Source: Paraburkholderia youngii
GTDB lineage: Bacteria; Pseudomonadota; Gammaproteobacteria; Burkholderiales; Burkholderiaceae
DNA length: 64,000 nt
Direction: 5' to 3'
Assembly (NCBI RefSeq): GCF_013366925.1
Contig: NZ_JAALDK010000001.1
Span: 2,797,089 to 2,861,088, forward strand
This document shows, one piece after another, positions 55,241 to 64,000 of the stretch. Under the pieces are notes generated by a model, which saw nothing but the letters and a program-made list of their open reading frames with translations, made no database searches and was not told the origin of the DNA. The position numbers and the translations under genes were made by a program. How positions within the stretch are numbered: position 1 is the first letter of the stretch; each line of letters opens with the position of its first letter.

Positions 55241-55675
55241 TTAATTGCCCGCCTCCTGCTCTCCATTCTCCCCAATCCGATTGACGGTCCCCTGCGCAAC
55301 CGCCACCAGCTTCTCGCGATTCCCCTCCATCACGAACACGCTGCACTGGCAGGTCGCCTGATGCCGGCCCGCATAGACGACGCTGGCGCGCGCGATCAGC
55401 GTGCCCTTCACCGCCGGGCGCAGATAGTTGATCTTGTATTCACCGGTCACGACTCGCGGACCCAGCGACAGCGCGCCCGCGAACGTCAACGCATTGTCGG
55501 CGAGATAACTGATGACGCCGCCATGCACGAAGCCATGCTGCTGCCGCAGTTCATCGCGAATCGGCAGACACAGGGTGAGCTCTTCGCTGCTGGCGTGCAT
55601 CAACTCCGCGCCTAGCAGCATGCTGAACGGCTGGGCGTGCAGTGCGCCGCGCGCCCGGTCGAGTAGGTCGGTCAT
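55241..55675 (-). CDS. Hotdog-fold thioesterase, PaaI type
   Basis: This 144-residue protein has the PaaI-family core (RQQHGFVHGGVISYLADNAL) with Gly/Asp residues typical for CoA binding, and the following beta strands (YKINYLRPAVKGTLIARASV). Family members hydrolyse acyl- or aryl-CoA thioesters. It is convergent with the FAH gene and stands alone. Confidence 0.83.
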   Translation of the reverse strand: MTDLLDRARGALHAQPFSMLLGAELMHASSEELTLCLPIRDELRQQHGFVHGGVISYLADNALTFAGALSLGPRVVTGEYKINYLRPAVKGTLIARASVVYAGRHQATCQCSVFVMEGNREKLVAVAQGTVNRIGENGEQEAGN

Positions 55676-55888
55676 CGTGGTTCCTTCGTGCAGGGTCGGG
55701 GTGGTGCATCGGTGCAGCAGTACATCCGCACGGCGAGCGCCACGCGGTCCCTACCCACTCTAGGAAGTGCCGCTGCACTGCGCAAGGTGATTCCTCGCGA
55801 TGAACGGAGCATTGTTGCGCAAAACGACCACAATCGCGACGATCGCCGATGAAACGTGCACGTAGGGCGCTTTTTGCGGGATTTGACC

Positions 55889-55915
55889 TCAAGCCATTAA
55901 TCGGGCTGCCGTTAA
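55889..55915 (+). promoter_or_regulatory. Sigma-28 (FliA) type promoter of the chemoreceptor
   Basis: TCAAGCCA, an 11-base spacer and GCCGTTAA match the flagellar consensus TAAAGTTT-N11-GCCGATAA closely in the -10 element and spacing. It lies 43 bp upstream of the ATG. Confidence 0.7.
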
Positions 55916-55958
55916 CCCTGGTGTAGCCTCCGTCATCCTTTGTTCCCAGGTGTCCCCG

Positions 55959-57581
55959 ATGTTCAGCAAGATCAAGGTCGCATCCGGCCTGCTATGTGTT
56001 CTGGCCGCGTTCTGCGTCTTCCAGCTCGTCACGGTAGGGTTGGGGTTCTGGTCGCTGACCCGCACGCACGACGACGTCGGCGATCTGGCGAGCATCGCGC
56101 TGAAGCAGGTCGACGCGGTCAACCAGACGACGCAGCGCCTGATGGACGCGCGCATCAACCTGTCGCGCGCCGGCACGCGCATGGTGCGCGGCGGCGCCGA
56201 GCCGACGGACATCGTGCAGCACGCTCGCGAACAGCTCGCCGCCGCCGATCAGTCTTTCGCGGGCTTCATGAGCGCCCAGAAGACCAGCGACGAAGACAGC
56301 GCGCGCGCCACCGCGCTCGCCGAACGCTACAAGACGCTGCACGGCGCGCTCGCGGAGCTCGTGCAGTATCTCGACTCGAACAACATTCAGGCCTTCCTCT
56401 ATCAACCCACGCAATCGTTTCAGGACGCCTATCTGGCGGAAGTGCACAACTTCGAGCAATTCGGCGACGCCGCGAGCCGCGCGTCGCTAGCTTCGATCGA
56501 TGCGCGCGTGGCGGCGTTTCGCATCGTCAGCGTGGTGATTCTGCTCGTGCTGGTCGCCGGCACGCTTGCCGTCTATACGGCGCTGCGCCGCGGCGTCGTG
56601 GCACCGCTCGAGGAGGCGGGCCGCCACTTCGAGCGCATCGCGCAAGGCCGTCTCGATCAACCGATCGCCGCGCGCGGCAGCAACGAAATCGGCCGCCTGT
56701 TCTCCGGCCTCGCGACGATGCAGGCGAGCGTCGCACGCACCGTCAGTAGCGTGCGCGAATCGGCCGACTCGATCCATCTCGGCGCCAACGAAATCGCGAC
56801 CGGCAACGCCGATCTGTCCGCACGTACCGAAAACCAGGCGGCATCGCTCGAGGAAACGGCGTCGAGCATGGAAGAACTGACGGCGACCGTGCGCCAGAAC
56901 GCCGATCACGCGCGCGAAGCCAACGCGCTCGCCGAGACCGCGCTCGATGCAACGTCGCGCGGCAGCGAAGTCGTCAACCAGGTGGTCGACAAGATGCGCG
57001 GCATCGCGCAGAGCTCGGACAAAATCGCCGAGATCATTTCGGTGATCGACGGTATCGCGTTCCAGACCAACATCCTCGCGCTCAATGCCGCCGTCGAGGC
57101 GGCGCGTGCCGGAGAGCAGGGCCGGGGCTTCGCGGTCGTGGCCGGCGAAGTGCGCGGCCTCGCGCAACGCAGCGCGCAATCGGCGAAGGAAATCAAGACG
57201 CTGATCAGCGAATCGGTCGCGGAGATTCAGGGCGGCTCGGCGCTGGTCGAGCGCGCCGGCGAAGCGATGAGCCATGTGTCGGCGTCGATCTCGCGCGTCA
57301 CGCAGATGATGGCCGAAATCAGCGCGTCGTCGCTCGAGCAGAGCACCGGCATCGAGCAGGTGAACCAGGCGGTCGTGCAGATGGACGAGATGACGCAGCA
57401 AAACGCGGCGCTCGTCGAGCAGGCCGCAGCGGCGGCTGCTTCGCTGCATCAGCAGACCGAGCAATTGAAACAGGCCGTTTCCGTGTTCGAAATTTCTGAA
57501 AGTGTGTTGCGCACGCAACAGCGCAGTCCAATGTCCGCAGTAAATGCTGAATTCGCATTAACCGGAATGCATGCGCTTTAA
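55959..57581 (+). CDS. Methyl-accepting chemotaxis protein
   Basis: This 540-residue receptor has an N-terminal membrane helix (about 10-32), a Tar-like four-helix periplasmic domain (about 33-185), a second membrane helix, a HAMP domain and the conserved signalling hairpin ([20 protein letters not shown], with [17 protein letters not shown]). No C-terminal NWETF-like pentapeptide is seen. The ATG at 55959 is preferred over an upstream GTG. A sigma-28-type promoter links it to the flagellar regulon. The ligand is unknown. Confidence 0.9.
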   Translation: MFSKIKVASGLLCVLAAFCVFQLVTVGLGFWSLTRTHDDVGDLASIALKQVDAVNQTTQRLMDARINLSRAGTRMVRGGAEPTDIVQHAREQLAAADQSFAGFMSAQKTSDEDSARATALAERYKTLHGALAELVQYLDSNNIQAFLYQPTQSFQDAYLAEVHNFEQFGDAASRASLASIDARVAAFRIVSVVILLVLVAGTLAVYTALRRGVVAPLEEAGRHFERIAQGRLDQPIAARGSNEIGRLFSGLATMQASVARTVSSVRESADSIHLGANEIATGNADLSARTENQAASLEETASSMEELTATVRQNADHAREANALAETALDATSRGSEVVNQVVDKMRGIAQSSDKIAEIISVIDGIAFQTNILALNAAVEAARAGEQGRGFAVVAGEVRGLAQRSAQSAKEIKTLISESVAEIQGGSALVERAGEAMSHVSASISRVTQMMAEISASSLEQSTGIEQVNQAVVQMDEMTQQNAALVEQAAAAAASLHQQTEQLKQAVSVFEISESVLRTQQRSPMSAVNAEFALTGMHAL

Positions 57582-57615
57582 GCAGCGACGCTTGAAAACG
57601 CGACGCGGAAATAGA

Positions 57616-57645
57616 AAATGGCCCGCGTAAAGCGAGCCATTTGCA
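57616..57645. terminator. Bidirectional hairpin between the chemoreceptor and cold-shock genes
   Basis: AAATGGCCCGC and GCGAGCCATTT form an imperfect 11-bp stem with a short loop between the convergent genes. T-rich runs follow on the minus strand (TTTTCTATTT), so the cold-shock transcript is best served. Confidence 0.7.
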
Positions 57646-57711
57646 TTAGACGCAGGGGCCTTTAGAGGCCTATCGTGACGCCCAAGTCTGTCTCAAAGTA
57701 CCTGAAGGTAC

Positions 57712-57915
57712 TTAGATCGACTGGATGTTTGCAGCCTGCTTGCCCTTCGGGCCTTGCTTGACTTCGAACGACACTTTCTGGTTCTCCTGCAGGGACTTGA
57801 AGCCCGATGCCTGGATTTCCGAGAAGTGTGCAAACAGGTCTTCGCCGCCGTCGTCCGGGGTGATGAAGCCGAAGCCCTTTGCATCGTTAAACCACTTAAC
57901 AGTACCTGTTGCCAT
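57712..57915 (-). CDS. CspA-type cold-shock protein
   Basis: This 67-residue OB-fold protein has both RNA-binding motifs (RNP1 KGFGFI; RNP2-like DLFAHFS) and the family start [12 protein letters not shown]. The start at 57915 gives the usual length; the frame extends upstream to 57957. About 300 bp to the next gene leaves room for a long 5' leader of the type that controls cold-shock genes; I see no other gene there. Confidence 0.93.
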   Translation of the reverse strand: MATGTVKWFNDAKGFGFITPDDGGEDLFAHFSEIQASGFKSLQENQKVSFEVKQGPKGKQAANIQSI

Positions 57916-58213
57916 TTTTGATCCAAATAAATGTTGTGTATTGCATCGCGACCGCATTGCTCGAATGCAAAGCGAGCGCGAGGGAAGAGTTGTATCACGT
58001 CTTTATGACAGACGCCAATCAACATGCATCCGGGTATTCCCGGTTTGGATGTTTTTTCGCGCTTTGGGAACGTTTGGCGAGAACTTTTTTCGCGCCAGGG
58101 TTTACCAGCGGCATTAATTTCCTCGCGACCCGGCGGCGGATCGTCGTCCATGCATGCGGCTCTTTATTGAGACGATCGAGCGTTCAATTTCGTTTATCGA
58201 TGTCCAAATTCGG

Positions 58214-59347
58214 CTAAGTTTCCGCGCCCGATTCGGCACCCTCGGGCAGCGCCGCGTAGGCGGTAGCCAAGTGATAAGGCGTGGTTGACGGCATGTCGGC
58301 GCGCGCAACTTCACCGCTCGCCGTCTTGCATTCGAACCACCCATGTTCATGCAAAAAGCATCGCTGAAAACGCGCGATCTGTTGCGGTAGCGCCGCGCGC
58401 ACGGCCGGATCGTCGTGAGAGGCGAGCGCACGCAGGTATTCCGTCTGCGCCCAGATCCGCTGAGTCGCGTCGCTGACATTGCCAGCCTCGTCGAGCGATG
58501 CGCACACCCCGCCGTTGTTCGGGTCCACACCATGCTGCTGCGCGAAGGCGAAAGCGCGCGCCAGCGCTTCCGTTAGCCCCGTTCCGTCGAACAGCGCGCC
58601 CGCCTGCCTGACCAGCCAGTACCACTCGAACTGATGTCCCGGCTCCAGACGATTGCCGCTCGCACCGATCGGCAGTTCGGCGATGCAGCCGCTCGGCGCA
58701 TGCACGAAGTGTCGCGCGACCGCGCCAGCGAGGCGGCGCAACGCGGCGCCAAAGACGTTATCGCGCGTCGCCTGGCAGGCGGCGAGCCACGCTTCGGTCA
58801 GGTGCATCAGCGGATTCTGCAGCGGCGTGGCGGTGACTTTCGAAAAGTCGACGTTCAGCGCGGCGTTGAACAGATCGCCGTCGGCCGCGAAGTTCGACTG
58901 GATCAGCGCGGTCGTGCTGTGTACGAGCTTCAGCGCGTCGACGTTGGCGGAGCGCCGCGCGTATTCCGCGCAAGCGAACACGACGAACGCGTGCGTGTAG
59001 AGGTCCTTCGTCGTGTCGAGCGGCACGCCGAGCGCGTCGACGCTATAAAACCATCCGCCGTGGTTGGCGTCCCGAAAGGTGCGCGTCAGCGAATCGAACA
59101 GCACGCGCGCGTGTTCCATGTCGCCCGCTTGCGCAAACGTGAACAACTGCCGCGCGCACGCCATCGCCCGATAGCGTTGCGCGGGCAAAGGCTCGGCTCC
59201 GGTGGCGTCAAGCGCTTCGTAGGGCAGCTGCAACGCGTGGTTGAAGCCGGGCCCGCGCCACATCGGCAGCACCACGTTCGCGAAGTGCTCGCGCAGCGCG
59301 TTCGCGGCGGTGGTCGTCGAAGCGGGGGGAGGGGTCGTGCTTGGCAT
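58214..59347 (-). CDS. AGE-family epimerase/isomerase (N-acylglucosamine 2-epimerase or aldose-ketose isomerase type)
   Basis: This 377-residue (alpha/alpha)6-barrel protein shows the family's pattern of aromatic and His residues (HGGWFYSVDALGVPLDTTKD; EPGHQFEWYWLV; DPNNGGVC; TQRIWAQTEYLRALA). The family includes GlcNAc 2-epimerase, cellobiose epimerase and mannose/sulfoquinovose isomerases. It stands alone and the substrate cannot be set. Confidence 0.82.
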   Translation of the reverse strand: MPSTTPPPASTTTAANALREHFANVVLPMWRGPGFNHALQLPYEALDATGAEPLPAQRYRAMACARQLFTFAQAGDMEHARVLFDSLTRTFRDANHGGWFYSVDALGVPLDTTKDLYTHAFVVFACAEYARRSANVDALKLVHSTTALIQSNFAADGDLFNAALNVDFSKVTATPLQNPLMHLTEAWLAACQATRDNVFGAALRRLAGAVARHFVHAPSGCIAELPIGASGNRLEPGHQFEWYWLVRQAGALFDGTGLTEALARAFAFAQQHGVDPNNGGVCASLDEAGNVSDATQRIWAQTEYLRALASHDDPAVRAALPQQIARFQRCFLHEHGWFECKTASGEVARADMPSTTPYHLATAYAALPEGAESGAET

Positions 59348-59569
59348 GGTCGGTTGGTTCGGGCGCGTAACGTGCGCAGTGTATCGAGGCGGCGCTCAAG
59401 GTGGCGGCTCAGGGGTCCGCTCGGCCGGGTCGCTGTGGTCTGCGGCCTAGCATAAAGCAAACGCCTCGCGCTGACACCTCGAGTCAAGCATCCGGAATGC
59501 TCGACGCCTACGAGGCGTGACGTGCGTTGAGCCTTCGCTGCCGCTCATTTCAAATAAGGAGGAACGACG

Positions 59570-59890
59570 ATGCTCGGTGATCTGATACGGGTCGATCTGC
59601 GCGCGCCTTCGGCAATTGCACGTGCGGGAATTCCGCAGCGACGACGCGAGGTCGTGAAACGCGCGAGGAGCTCGAAAGCGCGCAAATCGTCGGGGAATGG
59701 CTTCGGCGCGGGCGGAGCGCCATGCGACAATGCTGGCTCTAAATATTCCAACGGCAATGACGAGCGGCATCCGGCGCCCGTTCCTGGCGACGACCGCTTT
59801 TTCCTCTATGGCAGATTCCGCAGCATCCCCTCAGTCCAGGCCCCGGCGCGTCGCTTCGAAGAAGCAGCGGCAGGGCGCCGTCTCCACTGA
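59570..59890 (+). CDS. Possible small ORF with strong ribosome-binding site
   Basis: The ATG at 59570 follows AAGGAGG with 7-bp spacing, an excellent site, and the frame codes 106 Arg/Ala/Ser-rich residues that do not resemble a known family. It overlaps the next gene by about 190 bp in another frame. It may be a leader for that gene or the remnant of a lost gene. Confidence 0.25.
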   Translation: MLGDLIRVDLRAPSAIARAGIPQRRREVVKRARSSKARKSSGNGFGAGGAPCDNAGSKYSNGNDERHPAPVPGDDRFFLYGRFRSIPSVQAPARRFEEAAAGRRLH

Positions 59891-61181
59891 AACCGAAAAC
59901 AAGCTGGCGCGCGCGGCGCGCTCGGCGCAACGCCTCGCGCAACTGAGCGGCGTCGCGCGCGACGACAGCACGCTCGACCTGTTCCCCGACGATCCCACCC
60001 GCGCGACGCTCGAAGCGATGAACATCGACGTCCGCCAAGGCACGCTGCACGGGTTCGAATTGCCGGACGTGGTGCTGCAGGCGGTCGGCGCATTCGATGA
60101 ACACATGGCGCTCGACAAGACTGCGCGCCGCGCACCGCGTGCTGCGAAACTGGATGTACCGATGCCGGTGAACGAGCAGTTGAGCGGTTTTGACGTCGAA
60201 CCGGCGATGGCGGCGGCGGATGCGCCCGCAAGCAAGCCCGCGAACGGCGCCTCCGACGATGCAACGCCGAACGCCGGAGCAAACACCGACGACAAACTCA
60301 CCCCACCTTCGCGTGAGTCATCCGCGCCGCTGAGCTCGGCGATGGCCGCCGCGACCGTCGCGCGCAGCGTGACCGCATTGCGTCAGGCGGCTGAAGCGGA
60401 GTCGGCAGCGACGGCGGGCGCGGGCAAGCCGCAGCCGCGTTTCGCCGCGACCTTTGCGAAAGCCGCGACGGCATCGCGCGATGCGACTGCGGCTGCGATT
60501 CCAGCCTCGTCCGCAACGTCCGCCGCGACCGACGACGACAGTAGCGCGCGCAAGTCCACCAACGAGTCCGTGACGCGTACTCAGTCCGCCTCGCCAGAGG
60601 CTGTGACGCCGAAACAGGACGACAAGTCCTCGACCACCGCGCCGTTGACGACACCCCGGCCCGCGTCCGCAGACAACCACACCGGATTCGCCACGTCATG
60701 GCGTGACGCGCGCCGCACCGACACGGCTGCCACCGCGCTACGCTCGGAACCGGAACTCGACCGCGCGCGTGCCACCGCGTTCGCCGATACGGTCGATGCG
60801 CTCTATGGCGTGATCGCCGATCAGCGCCGCGCCGCGACCGATCATTCGCGGCGCGTGAAATGGATGCTGTCGATCGTGGTCGGTGCACTGCTGGTGACGG
60901 TGGCGATCGGCATCGCGCAGACGCTGCTGCTGATGCGCCTCACGCACGAGACGACGGCCCAGCAACAGCGCATCGAACAGATGATGCAGAACCAGCAAGC
61001 GGCGATGGTGAGCCTGCTCGACGCGCATACGGCGATGGCCGCGACGGCGAAGGCGGCGTCGGCGACCGCCGCCGTCACGCCCCCCACCGCCGCGCTTCCC
61101 AACGCGCCCCTACAGCCCAGCGCTGCGCCGACACACGCGAGGCATGCTCGCGCTCAGCACGGCCGTCCACCCGGTCGTTGA
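59697..61181 (+). CDS. Ala/Thr-rich single-pass membrane protein of unknown function
   Basis: This 494-residue frame has a low-complexity Ala/Ser/Thr/Asp-rich first part (about 60-360) and one strong membrane helix at about 396-418 (SIVVGALLVTVAIGIAQTLL), followed by a Gln/Ala-rich tail. The start is uncertain: ATG codons at 59697, 59730, 59757 and 59808 are all possible and none has a good ribosome-binding site; the last gives MADSAASPQSRPRR. A cytoplasmic N-terminal part with a C-terminal anchor is likely. Function unknown. Confidence 0.6.
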   Translation: MASARAERHATMLALNIPTAMTSGIRRPFLATTAFSSMADSAASPQSRPRRVASKKQRQGAVSTETENKLARAARSAQRLAQLSGVARDDSTLDLFPDDPTRATLEAMNIDVRQGTLHGFELPDVVLQAVGAFDEHMALDKTARRAPRAAKLDVPMPVNEQLSGFDVEPAMAAADAPASKPANGASDDATPNAGANTDDKLTPPSRESSAPLSSAMAAATVARSVTALRQAAEAESAATAGAGKPQPRFAATFAKAATASRDATAAAIPASSATSAATDDDSSARKSTNESVTRTQSASPEAVTPKQDDKSSTTAPLTTPRPASADNHTGFATSWRDARRTDTAATALRSEPELDRARATAFADTVDALYGVIADQRRAATDHSRRVKWMLSIVVGALLVTVAIGIAQTLLLMRLTHETTAQQQRIEQMMQNQQAAMVSLLDAHTAMAATAKAASATAAVTPPTAALPNAPLQPSAAPTHARHARAQHGRPPGR

Positions 61182-61277
61182 ATCGGGGGATGTTGTCGCG
61201 ATGCAACACCTCCCGGCCCCGTGACACCGCGACAACGACCGCACCGAAATTTTGCTGCATTGCACTAGCTTTTTCCT

Positions 61278-61314
61278 AGGGAAAACCCCTATAATCATGG
61301 CTAAGGGAAAACCC
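61278..61314 (+). promoter_or_regulatory. Promoter with two AGGGAAAACCC boxes around a perfect TATAAT
   Basis: AGGGAAAACCC occurs at 61278-61288 and again at 61304-61314, start to start 26 bp. A perfect -10 box, TATAAT (61290-61295), lies between them. One box falls in the -35/-10 spacer and the other at the start point, the layout of a repressible promoter. It lies upstream of the 52-aa gene. Confidence 0.65.
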
Positions 61315-61344
61315 TAGCAATGCAGTCACTAACCGGGAGTCGCC

Positions 61345-61503
61345 ATGAGCTTCATCTTTGCACTGTTCCAAAAGATCAGCGACCTCTTTGCGTCGCCTCA
61401 TCTGCCGCTGGATTCGGACTATTCGTATGCGGCGCGTGCCCGCGAAGCGGAGCGTCTGCGCCGCGCGCAGTCCACGCTATTCGGCATCAAACTGACGGAC
61501 TAA
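61345..61503 (+). CDS. 52-aa small protein
   Basis: This small gene codes MSFIFALFQKISDLFASPHL followed by an acidic/aromatic segment and a basic helical tail (ARAREAERLRRAQ) ending FGIKLTD. GGGAG sits 6 bp before the ATG. The N-terminus could insert in or bind to a membrane. It is the only gene downstream of the AGGGAAAACCC promoter and ends at a strong terminator, so it is probably a self-contained unit. I do not assign a family. Confidence 0.7.
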   Translation: MSFIFALFQKISDLFASPHLPLDSDYSYAARAREAERLRRAQSTLFGIKLTD

Positions 61504-61570
61504 GTCCAGCCGTACAGTCCTCAGCGCGACACGACGCGCTGGGGCGCGCACCTCGGGTGCGCTATTCATT

Positions 61571-61613
61571 GAGCCACTATTCGCGAAATGCGAATCGTGG
61601 CTTTTTGTTTTTT
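61571..61613 (+). terminator. Strong rho-independent terminator after the 52-aa gene
   Basis: GAGCCACTATTCGC and GCGAATCGTGGCTTTTT form a long stem with one mismatch, followed by TTTTTGTTTTTT. The remainder of the gap, 61614-61934, holds no gene I can support. Confidence 0.88.
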
Positions 61614-61934
61614 GGGCGGCGTTTTACCGCGATGCACCATTGCGCTTGCGGAATATTTCGGGGCCGAAATGAATGTAACCGGCTTTCATGCTGGTGTGGC
61701 GGGTAGAACGACAGCGACGCCGTGTAAGCCTTGTTCAATGCAGTGAGAAAGCGAAATCGAGCTTCCGTCAGCCGCCTCCGACTATGAAATGTGCGCTTAC
61801 AAGTGCTAACGTCTTCACGCGATGCGGGCCGCTAAAGTGGGTCTCAAGCGTACGGCGTCTGGTTCGGAAGTGAATCGCACGATCCGGGCAAACACGGACG
61901 CTGGCCTGGAATAACACTTTGACGGGAGGTCATT

Positions 61935-62249
61935 ATGAAAACCTTTGGCAAGGCATCGCGCTCGCTGATCGCAACGCTGCTCGCGGGCGGCGCGCTCGTC
62001 GCGGCTGGTAGCGCATTCGCGCAAGACCGCGTGATCGTCGAGCACCGCCCGGCGCCGGTCGTGTACGATCAACCGCACATGATGCCGGCGGGGGTATCGG
62101 TCAACATCGGCTGGCACGGCGATCGTTATTGGGACGGCCACCGCTACTGGGCGCACGACGACTGGATGCGCCGTCATCCGCGCGACTACGATCCGCACCA
62201 TCGAGACGGCTATCACGACGATCACCGCCCGCCGCCCCCGCGCTACTAA
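61935..62249 (+). CDS. Secreted His/Asp/Tyr-rich protein
   Basis: This 104-residue protein has a signal peptide (LAGGALVAAGSAFAQ) and a mature part rich in His, Asp, Tyr, Trp and Pro (WHGDRYWDGHRYWAHDDWMR; HHRDGYHDDH). The composition suggests divalent-metal binding in the periplasm. GGGAGGTCATT precedes the ATG. The convergent or tandem partner is separated by a strong hairpin. Confidence 0.75.
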   Translation: MKTFGKASRSLIATLLAGGALVAAGSAFAQDRVIVEHRPAPVVYDQPHMMPAGVSVNIGWHGDRYWDGHRYWAHDDWMRRHPRDYDPHHRDGYHDDHRPPPPRY

Positions 62250-62289
62250 TGCGCACCTGACCGCGCCGCAACAGGCGGCGTGAGTCCAC

Positions 62290-62324
62290 GAAGCCGGTCT
62301 TCCCTCCACGGAAAGACCGGCTTC
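62290..62324 (+). terminator. GAAGCCGGTCTTCC hairpin after the His-rich gene
   Basis: GAAGCCGGTCTTCC (62290-62303) pairs with GGAAAGACCGGCTTC at the other side. The T-run is weak, so this may be a factor-dependent terminator or a stabilising hairpin. Confidence 0.65.
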
Positions 62325-62413
62325 GTCGCATTTGGCCTTGCAAGTCCCACCGGGGGAATGCAGCGTGCTGCGCTATGCTTCGGGACTTTGATCGATGGTA
62401 GCGGGGAGTGCGT

Positions 62414-63340
62414 GTGGACAAGACGACGCAGGACGTGGCGATAGGGGTGGTGGGCACCGGACTGATGGGTGTCGGCATTGCGACGCAGGCCGCGCTGCAT
62501 GGATACCGGACGATCGTTCACGACGTCGATCCGGCCCGGCTCGCGAGCGTCGCGCCGAAAGCGCAAGCGGTGCTCGACGAGCTGATCGACGCGGGCCGGA
62601 TCGACGATGCCGCCAAACAGGCGGCGCTCGCGCGCATCGAAACGCATGCGCAGCTCGCCGCGGTCGCGCAAGCGCGCTTCGTGATCGAGGCGATTCCCGA
62701 GGTGCTCGAACTCAAGCATCGCCTTTACGCGACACTGACCGGCCTGCTCGCCGACGATGCGATCCTCGCGAGCAACACCAGCGGCTTCCCGCCCGACCAG
62801 CTCGCCACCCCGCTGCGTGCGAAGGAACGCTTCGTGATCGCGCATTTCTGGAACCCGCCGCACATGATTCCGCTCGTCGAGGTCGTGCCGGGCACCGAGA
62901 CCGCGCCCGAAGTCGTGCAGCAAACCGCCGGGCTGATGAGCGCGATCGGCATGGAGCCGGTCGTGCTCGCGAAGGCGATTGCTGGCTTCGTCGGCAATCG
63001 GCTGCAGTTCGCGGTGCTGCGCGAGGCCTTACATATCGTGCGTTCGGGGGCGGCAACGCCCGAAGTCGTCGATCGCGTGATGAAGTCTTCGCTCGGACGC
63101 CGCTGGGGCATCGTCGGACCGTTCGAAAGCGCGGATATGGGCGGGCTCGACACCTTCGTCGACATCGCGTCGCATCTGATGCCGCAACTCGCGAAGGACG
63201 AGGACGTGATCGATCTGCTGCGCGCGCAGGTCGACGCCGGGCGGGTCGGCGTGCGCAGCGGCGCGGGTTTTCATGACTGGGACGAAGCGCGGATCGCGCG
63301 GGTCAAGGAGGGGCGCAAGCGCGTGATCGGGCGCGGCTAG
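62414..63340 (+). CDS. 3-hydroxyacyl-CoA dehydrogenase family, NAD-binding
   Basis: This roughly 308-residue protein has the Rossmann start GVVGTGLMGVGIATQAALHG, the family's SNTSGFPPDQLA segment, HFWNPPHMIPLVEVV and a C-terminal dimerisation domain. Enzymes of this type oxidise 3-hydroxyacyl-CoA or, as carnitine and lambda-crystallin relatives, short 3-hydroxy acids. GTG at 62414 with GGGGAG 5 bp upstream is favoured over an in-frame GTG at 62408. The FAD-reductase gene follows after 73 bp. Confidence 0.83.
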   Translation: MDKTTQDVAIGVVGTGLMGVGIATQAALHGYRTIVHDVDPARLASVAPKAQAVLDELIDAGRIDDAAKQAALARIETHAQLAAVAQARFVIEAIPEVLELKHRLYATLTGLLADDAILASNTSGFPPDQLATPLRAKERFVIAHFWNPPHMIPLVEVVPGTETAPEVVQQTAGLMSAIGMEPVVLAKAIAGFVGNRLQFAVLREALHIVRSGAATPEVVDRVMKSSLGRRWGIVGPFESADMGGLDTFVDIASHLMPQLAKDEDVIDLLRAQVDAGRVGVRSGAGFHDWDEARIARVKEGRKRVIGRG

Positions 63341-63413
63341 TGCTGTATAAGTAGCCGTTCCGGATCTGCTTCTGCGCCGCTTTTTGTGCTGACCATCACA
63401 CGAGTCTCAAGTC

Positions 63414-64000
63414 ATGTCTCACTACTTCTACGATCCCGCCGCCGGTCACGGCCTGCCGCACGATCCTTTCAAGGCGATCGTCGCGCCACGGCTGATCGGC
63501 TGGATTTCGTCGCGCGATGCGCAAGGCGCGCTCAACCTTGCGCCATACAGCTTTTTCGGCGCGTTCGCGACCTTTCCGCCGATCATCGGTTTCAGCAGCG
63601 AGGGCCGCAAGGACAGCCTCGCCAACATCGAGGCGACCGGTGAATTCGTGTGGAATCTCGCCACCCGGCCGCTTGCCGAGCAGATGAACCGCTCGTCGGC
63701 GCCGGTCACGCCGCACGTCGACGAGTTCGCACTGGCCGGGCTCACGCCCGCGCCGGGCCGCAACGTGGCGGTGCCGCACGTGGCCGAATCGCCCGCTGCG
63801 CTCGAATGCAAGCTGCTGCAGATCGTGCGTCTGCATGATGTCGACGGCAAGCCGCTGGACAACTATCTGTCGCTCGGCCAGGTGGTCGGCGTGCATATCG
63901 ACGAGGCCTATCTGAAGGACGGCCTGTTCGACACGCACGCCGCGCAGCCGATCATGCGCGCGGGCTATCGCGCCGACTATGCGCAGATCGGCGAGATGTT
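63414..64000 (+). CDS. Flavin reductase family protein (3' partial)
   Basis: The frame MSHYFYDPAAGHGLPHDPFK opens at 63414 and is still open at the window end. It has WISSRDAQGALNLAPYSFFG and the FMN-binding strand FSSEGRKDSLANIEATGEF of the flavin-reductase-like family (DIM6/NTAB type). Such proteins bind FMN and reduce it for partner oxygenases or act directly on substrates. The longest frames on the opposite strand here are its mirror. Unlike the 11.6-kb relic this copy keeps its N-terminal flavin site. Confidence 0.85.
   Translation, partial: MSHYFYDPAAGHGLPHDPFKAIVAPRLIGWISSRDAQGALNLAPYSFFGAFATFPPIIGFSSEGRKDSLANIEATGEFVWNLATRPLAEQMNRSSAPVTPHVDEFALAGLTPAPGRNVAVPHVAESPAALECKLLQIVRLHDVDGKPLDNYLSLGQVVGVHIDEAYLKDGLFDTHAAQPIMRAGYRADYAQIGEM

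Overview
The window is about 64 kb of high-GC DNA from a betaproteobacterium, most likely Paraburkholderia or a close Burkholderiaceae relative. The evidence is a Burkholderia-type trimeric porin, several BON-domain secreted proteins, FCD-GntR, IclR, LysR and AraC regulators beside catabolic operons, an H-NS-like protein ending in the usual betaproteobacterial DNA-binding motif, and many small-acid catabolism genes. I saw no rRNA, tRNA, CRISPR array or prophage. The genus is inferred from these features, not from a search.

Region 1 (1-10.85 kb) is a catabolic module. It holds a single-chain [2Fe-2S]/molybdopterin hydroxylase (cut by the window edge), a class III CoA-transferase, an enoyl-CoA hydratase/alpha-beta-hydrolase fusion, a CoxG-like protein and an MFS carrier. 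A truncated IS110-type transposase follows, then a porin, a BON protein and XdhC. The first four genes overlap or nearly abut. The set looks like CoA-dependent breakdown of a cyclic or heteroaromatic acid, with XdhC maturing the molybdenum enzyme; the substrate is unknown.

Region 2 (10.85-16.7 kb) is a degraded, repeat-rich stretch. About 16 copies of a roughly 20-bp element (GGTGAGGNTTTTCGGGAGC-like) lie in two arrays either side of an NRAMP-family transporter, whose metal site looks like that of the magnesium-transporting (NRMT) branch. A 46-codon ORF with a hairpin that could hide its ribosome-binding site precedes the transporter. Remnants of a flavin reductase and of an AraC regulator lie nearby, with a BON protein and an SDR.

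Region 3 (16.7-31.3 kb) has two acid-utilisation operons. One is LysR, CoA-transferase, HMG-CoA-lyase-like and MFS. The other is a divergent FCD-GntR next to a serine-glyoxylate-type aminotransferase, MFS, hydratase-family protein and a GlcD/GlcF-type 2-hydroxyacid dehydrogenase. AraC and EamA genes follow.

Region 4 (31.3-51 kb) is mixed: an NHL-like secreted protein, a LysE exporter, a cNMP-domain/thioredoxin-reductase-like protein, a DedA-rhodanese fusion, a GntP permease with a divergent sigma-54 activator, a serine hydrolase, an H-NS-like protein, prfC and a Pat-like acetyltransferase.

Region 5 (50.5-55.2 kb) is a non-phosphorylative L-fucose-type operon under an IclR regulator. Region 6 (55.2-64 kb) holds a thioesterase, a chemoreceptor with a good FliA-type promoter, a cold-shock protein, an AGE-family epimerase, a 52-aa protein behind an operator-like promoter, a 3-hydroxyacyl-CoA dehydrogenase and a flavin reductase cut by the window end.
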